Part shown: positions 36,567 through 43,988 of the stretch, piece after piece | Layout of the letters: each line of letters opens with the position of its first letter | How positions within the stretch are numbered: the stretch's first letter is position 1 | Assembly: GCF_943192905.1 (NCBI RefSeq) | Contig: NZ_CALPCC010000011.1 | Coordinates: 1 to 64,000 of the forward strand | DNA from: Adlercreutzia murintestinalis | Lineage (GTDB): Bacteria > Actinomycetota > Coriobacteriia > Coriobacteriales > Eggerthellaceae | Reading direction: 5' to 3' | DNA: 64,000 bases | The notes under the pieces: model-generated | Database searches by the model: none | Seen by the model: only the letters and a program-made list of their open reading frames with translations | What the model was told of the DNA's origin: nothing | Translations under genes and position numbers: made by a program

Positions 36567-37556
36567 ATGGATGAATTCCTTCACATAACGGAGCATGTGC
36601 TGGGGCATGCCATCGCCGATACGCTGTATCTGATCCCGTTCTTGTACTTGACGTACCTGTTCATGGAATGGCTCGAGCACAAGACGGGCAACAAGACGCA
36701 GGAGGCCATCAAGCATGCGGGCGCGGCGGGTCCCATCGTGGGCGCGCTGCTCGGTGCGGTGCCGCAGTGCGGTTTCTCGGCGGTGTCGGCCACCATGTAC
36801 GCGGGCCGTGTCATCACGCTGGGCACGCTCTTCGCGGTGTTCTTGTCCACCTCCGATGAGATGCTGCCCATCTTCATCGCTGAACAGGTGCCGCTGCTCA
36901 CCATCCTCTCCATCATCGGGGCGAAGGTGGTCATCGGCATGGTGATGGGGTTCATCGTGGATGCGGTGTTGCGTCTGGTGCGGCGCGACAGGCAAGACCT
37001 GCGCATTCACGAGCTCTGCGCGCAGGACAAGTGCGGCTGCGACGGTGACTGCCATACGTGCGAGGAACATCCGCAACTGGCCTACCAGCACGCTGACGAT
37101 TGCTGCCATGGGTGCGACCACAGCCACCATGCGCACGATCATTCCCACGACGAGAGCTGGAAGGGCATCGCGCTTTCCGCCCTCAAGCACACCGTGCAGG
37201 TGATGGTGTTCATCTTCATCATCACGGTGGCGCTCGATGCGGTCATAGAAGTGGTGGGGGAGGATGCGCTGGGCGACGTCATGCAGGCGAACCCCATCTT
37301 GAGCGTGTTCACCTCGGCGCTGGTGGGCCTCATTCCGAATTGCGCGGCCAGCGTGGTCATCGCCGATCTGTACATTGAGGGCATCCTTGGCGCGGGCGCT
37401 ATGCTGGCGGGCCTGCTCGTTTCGGCAGGCGTAGGGCTGCTGGTGCTCGTGCGCGCAAACCGCCCGTGGACGCAGAACCTCGTCATCATCGGGTTGCTGT
37501 ATGCGATGGGTGTGTTCTGGGGCCTGATCGTGAATGCGCTTGGTGTGGTGTTCTGA
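36567..37556 (+). CDS. Putative heavy-metal exporter, ArsP_2/DUF2899-like, with His/Cys-rich loop
   Basis: 329 aa, about ten hydrophobic segments in two halves, each with a conserved loop: GALLGAVPQCGFSAVSATMYAG and SALVGLIPNCAASVVIADLY. This matches the ten-transmembrane putative exporter family (ArsP_2, DUF2899). Between the halves is a cytosolic loop very rich in metal ligands (CGCDGDCHTCEEH, CCHGCDHSHHAHDHSHD). Substrate is unproven; Mn, As or another soft metal is possible. I start at ATG 36567 because earlier in-frame codons would run through the terminator hairpin. No clear ribosome site is seen. Confidence 0.8.
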   Translation: MDEFLHITEHVLGHAIADTLYLIPFLYLTYLFMEWLEHKTGNKTQEAIKHAGAAGPIVGALLGAVPQCGFSAVSATMYAGRVITLGTLFAVFLSTSDEMLPIFIAEQVPLLTILSIIGAKVVIGMVMGFIVDAVLRLVRRDRQDLRIHELCAQDKCGCDGDCHTCEEHPQLAYQHADDCCHGCDHSHHAHDHSHDESWKGIALSALKHTVQVMVFIFIITVALDAVIEVVGEDALGDVMQANPILSVFTSALVGLIPNCAASVVIADLYIEGILGAGAMLAGLLVSAGVGLLVLVRANRPWTQNLVIIGLLYAMGVFWGLIVNALGVVF

Positions 37557-37565
37557 TGATGAAAG

Positions 37566-37639
37566 TGGCTGGGGTACCAGGATTCGAACCTAGATAGCTG
37601 GCACCAAAAACCAGAGTCCTGCCGTTGGACGATACCCCA
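37566..37639 (-). tRNA. tRNA-Gln (UUG anticodon)
   Basis: Read on the minus strand it folds as a cloverleaf: acceptor TGGGGTA/TACCCCA, anticodon stem CTGGT/GCCAG with loop TTTTGGT (anticodon TTG), T-arm GGTTCGAATCC. The CCA end is encoded (37566-37568). Confidence 0.97.
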
Positions 37640-37655
37640 GCGATACTGACGCGCG

Positions 37656-37731
37656 TGGTGGGCCGTGAGGGAATCGAACCCGCGACCTTGGGATTAAAAG
37701 TCCCCTGCTCTACCAACTGAGCTAACGGCCC
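37656..37731 (-). tRNA. tRNA-Lys (UUU anticodon)
   Basis: On the minus strand: acceptor GGGCCGT/ACGGCCC, D-arm AGCTCAGTTGGTAGAGC, anticodon loop CTTTTAA (anticodon TTT), T-arm GGGTTCGATTCCC. The CCA end is encoded. It lies 17 bases from tRNA-Gln on the same strand. Confidence 0.97.
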
Positions 37732-37878
37732 GATGTGCGCGAACCTATCCATTTTATATGGGCGCTGGCTGCTGGTCAATCATAAAGAGGTGATGAACGG
37801 CCGATCATCTTGTGCGCACACCCTGCTCGCCCATGGTAGAATCGGCATGAAACACAACGTATTCCGATAGGAGAGACC

Positions 37879-38157
37879 ATGCTGGATAGGGAAAGAGTTT
37901 CCGAGGTGCTGGATCAGATCCGCCCGAGCTTGCAGGCTGACGGTGGCGACGTTGAGCTGGTGGATATCACCGACGATGGGTATGTGGTGGTGCAGCTGCA
38001 GGGTGCTTGCCATGGATGCCCCATGTCGCAGATCACGCTGAGCAACGGCATCGAGCGCATTCTGCGCGACCGTATCCCTGAGGTGCAAGGTGTGCGCAGC
38101 GCCGACATGCCGGAGGATTTCGATATGCAGGCGTTCATGGGCGGCCAGCCCATGTAG
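37879..38157 (+). CDS. NifU-like (Nfu) iron-sulfur carrier
   Basis: 92 aa, the C-terminal NifU domain alone. It starts with [21 protein letters not shown] and carries the cluster-binding CHGCPMS. It delivers [4Fe-4S] clusters to apoproteins, fitting the Fe-S-rich enzymes in this region. AGGAGAGACC precedes the ATG, and a textbook terminator follows. Confidence 0.93.
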   Translation: MLDRERVSEVLDQIRPSLQADGGDVELVDITDDGYVVVQLQGACHGCPMSQITLSNGIERILRDRIPEVQGVRSADMPEDFDMQAFMGGQPM

Positions 38158-38173
38158 GCACGCTGGAAGGGTG

Positions 38174-38205
38174 GCGCCCGGTACGTCCGGGCGCTTTTCT
38201 TTTTT
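38174..38205 (+). terminator. Rho-independent terminator after nfu
   Basis: GCGCCCGG-TACGT-CCGGGCGC followed by TTTTCTTTTTT. Confidence 0.93.
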
Positions 38206-38289
38206 CGGCGCAGTTGACCTGAGTGGTGCATTCGGGTGCAAGTTGGGGGTGGCTGCACGGGTAAGGTTGGAATAGCGAAGGGAACGGGC

Positions 38290-38580
38290 ATGTCTGCATG
38301 TTGGGAGATACGCGGGTGCGATGATGAGATGCAGGGGCGTTGCCCCCATAACACGCCGGGCGAGCCGTGCCCGGCCGATTGCCATTTCGCCGCCTGCGTA
38401 CGGCCGACACATGTGGTGTGCGGCGATTTCGATATGCTGCTCAATCCTGATCGCGACTACGATGCTGCCAACAAGGAGATATGCCGCTTCTGCGAGTTCT
38501 TCCTGACGAATGGGCCCGATATCGCCGATGCGCCGCCCGACCGCATTCGCAAGGGCAACCCGAACCGCTTCATCTTGTAA
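38290..38580 (+). CDS. Small cysteine-rich protein, 96 aa
   Basis: Nine cysteines in 96 residues: C4 in CWEIRGC, C18, then CPADCHFAAC (27-36), C44 and CRFC (65-68). The opening CWExxxC recalls 'two-CW'-type cysteine modules, and CRFC may bind metal or an Fe-S cluster. It ends NPNRFIL, a peptide echoed in the DNA just downstream. AGGGA precedes the ATG at 38290. Function is unknown. Confidence 0.7.
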   Translation: MSACWEIRGCDDEMQGRCPHNTPGEPCPADCHFAACVRPTHVVCGDFDMLLNPDRDYDAANKEICRFCEFFLTNGPDIADAPPDRIRKGNPNRFIL

Positions 38581-38913
38581 GGGCCTCTGCGCTGGCCGTG
38601 AGGCTTGGAAGCGCATTTGGAATCCGAACCGCTTCATCTCGCGCGGAGCATCGCGCGGGGAAACAGCGTTTTTACGGATGTGGAGGCGTGCGGTATGGCG
38701 GCGCTGCTCTGGTAGAATTGAGACGGTTGACACGATGTGCTGGCTGACACGATGCGCTGGCTGATATGGCGAACGGACTGGTGCAGTGGGTTGGCTGGCG
38801 CGATAGGTTGGCTGGTGCGTGAGGGCTAGCTGGTATCGTGAGTTGTGTGCCAACGTTTGGCGAGTGACGAGCCGGGATGTTTGATCGATGGGGAGACGAG
38901 CAAGGAGGTGCCC
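38581..38913. repeat. Intergenic region with short duplications
   Basis: No supported gene. CCGAACCGCTTCATCT occurs at 38560-38575 (end of the upstream gene) and again at 38624-38639. A 17-bp unit (GACACGATGYGCTGGCT) is repeated in tandem at 38729-38745 and 38746-38762. The following 80 bases contain looser copies of GGCTGG. Confidence 0.6.
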
Positions 38914-39150
38914 ATGCAGCGAGAGATGTACTCATTCGTGTGCCCGAATTGCGGCTCTGCTCTTCTGAACCTTCTTGATTACGAGAGCCTCATGGTGCTG
39001 CGAGCCGATTTGGGGCTGTTCACGATGGCGTGCCCCTCGTGCGCGGCGAAGACGTCCATGCTGCGGCCCATTCCACCCCTTTTGCGCGATGATGTGGGTA
39101 CGGCGGCAGCTGAGATACATGCTGGCATGGGCCGCAAGCTAGACGCGTAA
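38914..39150 (+). CDS. Small zinc-ribbon-like protein, 78 aa
   Basis: Starts MQREMYSFVCPNCGSALL after AAGGAGGTGCCC and has a second pair in CPSCAAK, so one CxxC...CxxC zinc ribbon. The rest is helical. It lies 11 bases ahead of lgt and may be co-transcribed. No specific role is recognised. Confidence 0.7.
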   Translation: MQREMYSFVCPNCGSALLNLLDYESLMVLRADLGLFTMACPSCAAKTSMLRPIPPLLRDDVGTAAAEIHAGMGRKLDA

Positions 39151-39161
39151 GAGGTCATGCC

Positions 39162-40013
39162 ATGCTCGATGCTCTCTATCATGCGCTCGATCCTGTTGCG
39201 CTCCAGCTTGGTCCGGTGGCCATTCGCTGGTATGGCATTGCCTATGTGCTGGGCTTCGCGCTCGCTGCCTTCATCATCTATCGCATTGCGAAACGCTGGA
39301 AGCTGGGATTTACCGCCGAAGATGTGCTGACCATCATGCTGTGCGTGATGATCGGCATCATCGTGGGGGCGCGTTTGGGGTATTGCCTGTTTTATGGGGA
39401 CGGCTACTATCTGGCGCATCCGGCCAGCATCCTGGCGTTCAATGAGGGCGGTATGAGCTTCCACGGCGGTTTGGTGGGCGCGCTGCTTTCAGGCATCGTC
39501 GCGGCGCGTGTGACGCATATTCCGTATTTGACGCTGGCCGATATTGGGGCCATCGCGGCGGCGCTGGGGCTCTTTTTCGGTCGGTGCGCCAACTTCATCA
39601 ACGGCGAGCTGTGGGGTGCGCCGACCGATTGGCCTATTGGGGTGGTGTTTGGCGGTGCAGCGGGTACTGTGCCGCGGCATCCCACGCAGTTGTACGAAGG
39701 CGTGTTCGAGGGGCTCGTCATCTTCTTCGTGCTGTTCGCGCTTTCACGTAAGGTGCCTCCGCGTCCGCGTGGCACCTTTCTGGGGTGGTTCTTGGTGCTC
39801 TATGGCATCTTCCGTTTCCTCATAGAGTTTGTGCGCCAGCCCGATGTGCAGCTAGGGTATCTGTGGGGAGGCTGGCTGACCATGGGGCAGCTGCTCAGCG
39901 TGCCGCTTGTGCTGGTTGGCATCGGCTTGTTGGTGTTTGCGCATACCAGAAAGCTTCCACAGCATGGTAACAGGCAGCAAGAGGCATCTTGCGATGATGC
40001 ACCGTGCGATTAG
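39162..40013 (+). CDS. lgt: Prolipoprotein diacylglyceryl transferase
   Basis: 283 aa, seven membrane segments. Lgt signatures: GISMSFHGG-type motif as GGMSFHGGLVGAL (around residue 100), GRCANFINGELWG (around 143) and RHPTQLYEG. It attaches diacylglycerol to the lipobox Cys of prolipoproteins at the membrane. AGAGGTCATGCC precedes the ATG. Confidence 0.96.
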   Translation: MLDALYHALDPVALQLGPVAIRWYGIAYVLGFALAAFIIYRIAKRWKLGFTAEDVLTIMLCVMIGIIVGARLGYCLFYGDGYYLAHPASILAFNEGGMSFHGGLVGALLSGIVAARVTHIPYLTLADIGAIAAALGLFFGRCANFINGELWGAPTDWPIGVVFGGAAGTVPRHPTQLYEGVFEGLVIFFVLFALSRKVPPRPRGTFLGWFLVLYGIFRFLIEFVRQPDVQLGYLWGGWLTMGQLLSVPLVLVGIGLLVFAHTRKLPQHGNRQQEASCDDAPCD

Positions 40014-40052
40014 AATGGATCCATCAGTAAGCACGAGCAGAAAGAGGTTGCT

Positions 40053-40433
40053 ATGACGGTCAAGTTCTATCGGTGCGAGCATTGCGGGAATATTGCGGTG
40101 AAGGTTGTGGACAGCGGTGTGCCGCTGGTGTGCTGTGGCGAGCCGATGGTTGAGTTGGTGGCGGATACCACCGATGCAGCGCTGGAGAAGCATGTGCCTG
40201 ACGTGCATATTGAGGGCAACCATGTGCATGTGAATATCGGCAGCGTCGATCATCCCATGACGCCGGAGCACTACATCCAGTTCATTTGCCTGGTGAAAGA
40301 GGCAGGATACGAGATTCATCCGCTGCAGGATGACATGCAGCCTCATACCGACTTCTACCTGGGCGAGGGCGAGAAGCCGCTTGCGGTATACGAGTTCTGC
40401 AACATTCATGGGCTGTGGGTGAAGGAGCTGTAG
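40053..40433 (+). CDS. dfx: Desulfoferrodoxin (superoxide reductase)
   Basis: 126 aa. The N-terminal desulforedoxin domain binds Fe with C8, C11, C27, C28 (CEHC, CC). The C-terminal neelaredoxin domain has EKHVP, HPMTPEHYI and CNIHGLW, giving the His4-Cys active site. It reduces superoxide to peroxide without making O2, as expected in an anaerobe. AAAGAGG precedes the ATG. Confidence 0.96.
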   Translation: MTVKFYRCEHCGNIAVKVVDSGVPLVCCGEPMVELVADTTDAALEKHVPDVHIEGNHVHVNIGSVDHPMTPEHYIQFICLVKEAGYEIHPLQDDMQPHTDFYLGEGEKPLAVYEFCNIHGLWVKEL

Positions 40434-40585
40434 GTTCTTTCACGGGTCGTGCGTGAAGAACGCGCATTCTTCTGCGGGCTGCGGATGAAGAACGGTAGGC
40501 TCTTCTGTAAGTTGCAGTCTGCGGGTGGAGGAATCTTGGCCTCTGTTATGGTGCGCGCTTAGTTCGCTGCCCTTCCCGGTTGCTC

Positions 40586-40669
40586 CTATGCTGATGAGCA
40601 GGTAAGCCCTGCGGTGCCGCACGAAGGTGCGCGCCGTGGGGCTTTTCGTATCAGTGGCTCCCAGCATAG
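40586..40669. ncRNA. Candidate structured RNA or complex terminator
   Basis: An outer stem CTATGCTG (40586-40593)/CAGCATAG (40662-40669) encloses AAGCCC-N2-CGG/CCG-N2-GGGCTT (40604-40644) and CGCAC-GAAG-GTGCG at the apex; GCAGG/CCTGC (40598-40612) is an alternative helix. TTTTCG follows the inner stem on the plus strand. It may be the dfx terminator or a separate RNA. I recognise no known RNA family. Confidence 0.4.
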
Positions 40670-40717
40670 TGTGCAGCGTATAGAGTGCAACGATGTGCAG
40701 CTTGGTGCATGGCTACT

Positions 40718-40751
40718 GCATGTAGCATTACTGAGCATGTAGCATTACTGA
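40718..40751. repeat. Tandem 17-bp direct repeats next to parS
   Basis: GCATGTAGCATTACTGA occurs twice without a gap (40718-40734 and 40735-40751) and ends at the edge of the parS palindrome. Confidence 0.85.
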
Positions 40752-40754
40752 AAA

Positions 40755-40770
40755 TGTTTCACGTGAAACA
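40755..40770. promoter_or_regulatory. parS centromere site (ParB binding), perfect
   Basis: TGTTTCACGTGAAACA, the bacterial parS consensus, inside a 24-bp perfect palindrome (40751-40774, AAAA/TTTT flanks). By established knowledge ParB loads here and parS sites cluster near oriC. Confidence 0.92.
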
Positions 40771-40810
40771 TTTTGTGTTGTTGCGTTGGCTACGCGCTGT
40801 GCGCTCCCGC

Positions 40811-40826
40811 TGTTTCATGTGAAACA
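40811..40826. promoter_or_regulatory. Second parS-like site
   Basis: TGTTTCATGTGAAACA, one mismatch from the perfect site 56 bases away; it abuts the murJ stop codon. Confidence 0.8.
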
Positions 40827-40828
40827 AT

Positions 40829-42580
40829 TCACATGCGTTTGGGATGGCGGCCGAAACCGCGGCCCACAAGGCGGCGCACTCGGTTTAAGATGCCGGTCGC
40901 GAAGGCGGCTTCGGGCCAGGCTCCCCTGATGGCGGGCGTAAAGGTAACCCCCATGGCAAGCGCGCCTGCTACCAGCAGGTACGCCAGCGTGAGCGGTACA
41001 TTGCCGCTCGCATCGCACGCAAAGTTCAAGCCCCAGAAGGCCACGGCGCCTACCGCCGCCCCCGCTGCGCCAACGATGAGGGCGCGCAGGCATGTCTTCA
41101 CTATCGCGCTCACCTTGAACGGGCGTCCATAGCGCTTCTTGAGGTAGGCTAGCTCCAGCACATCGCCCAGCGCATAAGCAGCGATCGTGCCCGCAGCAAT
41201 GAAGTCCATGGTGGTAGAGCCTCCGGCATCATGAATGGCCACCGCGCCCACGATGATGCCCACCTGCACGAGGCTGGCTATGAGCGTGAAGATGCTGAAC
41301 GCCTTCATGCGCCGGATGCTGCTGAACGCCATCTGCAAGTAGGTGTTCACGCCATAGAACGGCAGCGCCACCGCCATGACGGCCAAATAGCGCGCGATCT
41401 GGCCGATGGCGTCTTCGGTGAACGCCCCGATATGATAGAGCGACACCAACGGCTGACTGAACGCGATCAGATACAACCCAAAGGGGATCATCAGGAAAAA
41501 GATCTGCGTGGTGCCACCGATGATACCGCGCACCACTCCTTCGGTGTTGCCTTTCGCCTGCATGTCGGAGAGCTCGGTGAACAGGGCGGTGGCCACCGGA
41601 ATGGCCAGGAAGCTATAAGGGAAGGTGAACCATAGCCGCGCGTATGCGATGACGCTCGGGCCGTTGTCGGCGAACGTGTACGAGGCGGCATTCGCCACGC
41701 TGACCGTGACGAAACCGATGAGGGTGACGATGAGCGCAGGCACGCCCAGGCGCACCGTTTCGCGCAGGCCGGGATCGTGGAAGTTGATGCGGGGCGTCAG
41801 CAGGATGCCGTTGCGGCGCAAACCCGGCAGCTGAATGAGCAGCTGAATGGCCACACCGGCCGGGTTGCCAATGGCGATCACCAGAAGGGCCAGCTGCGGG
41901 TCGTTCGGCGCAAGATAGGCATACGCGATGAACGTGGCTATGACCGCCAGATTGTTGAACACCGGCGCGATGGCACCCCAGATGTAGTCGCGGTTCGCGT
42001 TCAACAGGCCGCTGATGATGGACGAGGCGCCATAGAACACCAGCTGAATAGCGAAGAAACGGAACAGTAGCACTGCGGTGCCCATTTCCTCTTGGTTGCT
42101 AAAGAACGTCTGGGTATAGATGACCTGAGCGGGGAAGAGGATGCAGATCAGGCTGAGCGCGCCCAAGCCGAGCACCACGAGGGTGAGCAGATTGGAGGCA
42201 TAGCGGCGGCTTGCCTGACGCCCGGCATTGCGCTTGAGCGAGAGGTATACGGGCAAGAACGCGGTGGAGAGCATGCCGCCCATGACCAGCTCGTAGAGCA
42301 TGTTGGGCAGATTGTTAGCAACCTGATAGCTGGAACTGAGGAAGGTGGCGCCCAACGCGAAAGCCATGGCCCACGTGCGTGCGAAACCGGTGATGCGGCT
42401 GATGATGGTGCAGATGCTGATGAGCGCGGCTGATGCGCCGATGTTGGTCGCGTCGGCGGGCGCCGTGTTGCGCGACGGTGGGGGCGCGCTGCTCTGATCG
42501 GCCGAAGCCGTGATGTCTGCGGACTCCAGCGCCTCAGCGCGAGAGTCAGGCCGTATCGCGTGTTTCGGTCCAGATCCCAT
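40829..42580 (-). CDS. murJ: Lipid II flippase MurJ/MviN
   Basis: 583 aa from ATG 42580. After about 60 polar residues rich in Ser/Ala/Pro come 14 membrane segments of the MOP/MurJ family: ISICTIISRITGFARTWAMAFALG (the conserved first-helix Arg region) and NNLPNMLYELVMGGMLSTAFLPVY. It flips the peptidoglycan precursor lipid II. Upstream in-frame codons to 42658 overlap the nadK start region and are unlikely. The minus-strand TATACACC lies immediately before the ATG, hinting at a very short or absent leader. Confidence 0.94.
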   Translation of the reverse strand: MGSGPKHAIRPDSRAEALESADITASADQSSAPPPSRNTAPADATNIGASAALISICTIISRITGFARTWAMAFALGATFLSSSYQVANNLPNMLYELVMGGMLSTAFLPVYLSLKRNAGRQASRRYASNLLTLVVLGLGALSLICILFPAQVIYTQTFFSNQEEMGTAVLLFRFFAIQLVFYGASSIISGLLNANRDYIWGAIAPVFNNLAVIATFIAYAYLAPNDPQLALLVIAIGNPAGVAIQLLIQLPGLRRNGILLTPRINFHDPGLRETVRLGVPALIVTLIGFVTVSVANAASYTFADNGPSVIAYARLWFTFPYSFLAIPVATALFTELSDMQAKGNTEGVVRGIIGGTTQIFFLMIPFGLYLIAFSQPLVSLYHIGAFTEDAIGQIARYLAVMAVALPFYGVNTYLQMAFSSIRRMKAFSIFTLIASLVQVGIIVGAVAIHDAGGSTTMDFIAAGTIAAYALGDVLELAYLKKRYGRPFKVSAIVKTCLRALIVGAAGAAVGAVAFWGLNFACDASGNVPLTLAYLLVAGALAMGVTFTPAIRGAWPEAAFATGILNRVRRLVGRGFGRHPKRM

Positions 42581-42624
42581 GGTGTATATGATACCCGAGC
42601 GGCAGCAAAGCGCATGGGGAGCCG

Positions 42625-42630
42625 TATAAT
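42625..42630 (+). promoter_or_regulatory. -10 box of the nadK promoter
   Basis: TATAAT, 26 bases before the nadK start, in the 76-base divergent spacer between murJ and nadK. A good -35 box is not obvious. Confidence 0.5.
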
Positions 42631-42656
42631 GGGCGCAAACCGATCGAAGGAGGATC

Positions 42657-43550
42657 ATGCGCGCACTGATCGTTCAGAACAGCAACAGCCGCGATGCGAC
42701 CGATGCTGCCTTGCTGCTCACTGCGTATTTCATGTCGCAAGGGGTTGCGTGCGAGCGCGTGTCATCCGATGAGCTGTATTGCCCTGAGTTCGCCCAAAGC
42801 GGGCATCTACCGGCGCGCCAGCGCGCCTGCGATGCGCAGCTTGCCGTGGTGCTGGGGGGAGATGGCACCATCTTGCGCACTGCACGGCTGCTGGCGGATA
42901 CGGAAACGCCTATCTTGGGGATCAATTTCGGCCACTTGGGCTTTTTGGCTAACGATGCAGCGGCCGGGGTCGTGGAGCTGACCGCGCGCGCTTTGGCCGG
43001 AGAGCTGCTGGTGCAGCACCGTACGAACCTACAAGCGTGCATCGTGTGCGAAGGGCAGCGGGACCCCTATGCAGACGAAGAGGCATCCGGCTCAGAACCC
43101 GGGCGCTTCTTCGCGCTGAACGAGTTCGCCGTCACGCGAGGGGCCATGGGGCGCACCTTGCAGTTCGGGTTAGATGTGGGCGAGAGCCATATTGGCGATT
43201 TCGCGGGGGACGGTATCGTGGTTGCCAGCGCCACGGGCTCAACGGCCTATGCGCTCGCGGCGGGCGGCCCGTTGGTGGCGCCGAGCTTCAGCGGGCTCAT
43301 CGTGCAGCCCATCGCTCCGCATACCTTGAGCGCGCGCGGGGTGCTCACCGATCCCAACGACATCGTGTGCGTGCAGATGACGCGTTCGGCTGATGCGGAA
43401 GCGGCCATGGTGTTCGCTGACGGCGATCTGTTGACGCTTTCCGGCCCGATCAAGCGCATCTACGTGAGCCGGGGCGCGCATCCTACCACCTTGCTCTATG
43501 CCGAGGCGGACCATTTCTACGAGTACGCTGCGCGAACGTTCTTCGCATAG
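42657..43550 (+). CDS. nadK: NAD kinase
   Basis: 297 aa. It phosphorylates NAD to NADP. The catalytic GGDGTILRTARL (around residue 63), NFGHLGFLA, NEFAVTRG and ATGSTAYALAAGGP motifs are all present. An insert with DEEASGSEPGR lies in the middle. AAGGAGGATC precedes the ATG. Divergent from murJ. Confidence 0.96.
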   Translation: MRALIVQNSNSRDATDAALLLTAYFMSQGVACERVSSDELYCPEFAQSGHLPARQRACDAQLAVVLGGDGTILRTARLLADTETPILGINFGHLGFLANDAAAGVVELTARALAGELLVQHRTNLQACIVCEGQRDPYADEEASGSEPGRFFALNEFAVTRGAMGRTLQFGLDVGESHIGDFAGDGIVVASATGSTAYALAAGGPLVAPSFSGLIVQPIAPHTLSARGVLTDPNDIVCVQMTRSADAEAAMVFADGDLLTLSGPIKRIYVSRGAHPTTLLYAEADHFYEYAARTFFA

Positions 43551-43686
43551 GTAGCAGATTTGCGGTACGTCGCATGTCTGTGCGTGCGCGTGTGCTGGTT
43601 CGGTAAAAGATCGCCTCACCGCCAAGAGAGCCTGCGCGCGGTTTGACGCTCGCTCATCTCGAAGCTGCGCCCGCAGCCGTTATGAC

Positions 43687-43980
43687 TTATGACTCGTCTG
43701 GCGCATCATCGAGCGGCTGTTCGCGATGCCAGGGGCGCAACCGCCGCGCATACGCGCATCCCTCGGGCAAACGCGGGTCAACCAGGGCCGTCCAGAGCGT
43801 GACGCGCCCGCAGCGCTCGCATGCATCGAACCGATGGTCGTACACAGTGCACAGGCGCGTTTCGACATCTAAGAACTCGCAGGGCGCTGCATAATCGATG
43901 ATGACGTCGCCATCATCGTCCACATCGCGCTCGAAGCAGCACCGCCCGCATCGGTCGCAGATATCGTCCCACCAACCCAC
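43687..43980 (-). CDS. YkgJ-family cysteine-cluster protein
   Basis: 97 aa with CDRCGRCC near residue 8, C in AAPCEFLD, RLCTVYDHRFDACERCG and GCAYA, the UPF0153/YkgJ pattern thought to bind Zn or an Fe-S cluster. GTG start with AAGGCGG upstream, nine bases after the DUF1846 gene, so the pair is an operon. Confidence 0.8.
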   Translation of the reverse strand: MGWWDDICDRCGRCCFERDVDDDGDVIIDYAAPCEFLDVETRLCTVYDHRFDACERCGRVTLWTALVDPRLPEGCAYARRLRPWHREQPLDDAPDES

Positions 43981-43988
43981 GCGCCGCC

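Larger units (their letters stand above)
40434..40828. other. Intergenic region with parS sites, tandem repeats and a structured element
   Basis: About 395 bases with no supported gene. It holds a multi-stem element (40586-40669), two 17-bp direct repeats (40718-40751) and two parS sites, each described separately. The first 120 bases contain recurring GAAGAACG-like words. Confidence 0.6.

Noticed and set aside
37780-38853. 357-codon minus-strand frame over nfu and the Cys-rich gene
   Set aside because: Antisense shadow; it crosses the nfu terminator and both genes with strong ribosome sites on the plus strand.
40586-40615. CTGATGAG word as a hammerhead ribozyme core
   Set aside because: A stem follows, but the required GAAA and closing stem are absent.
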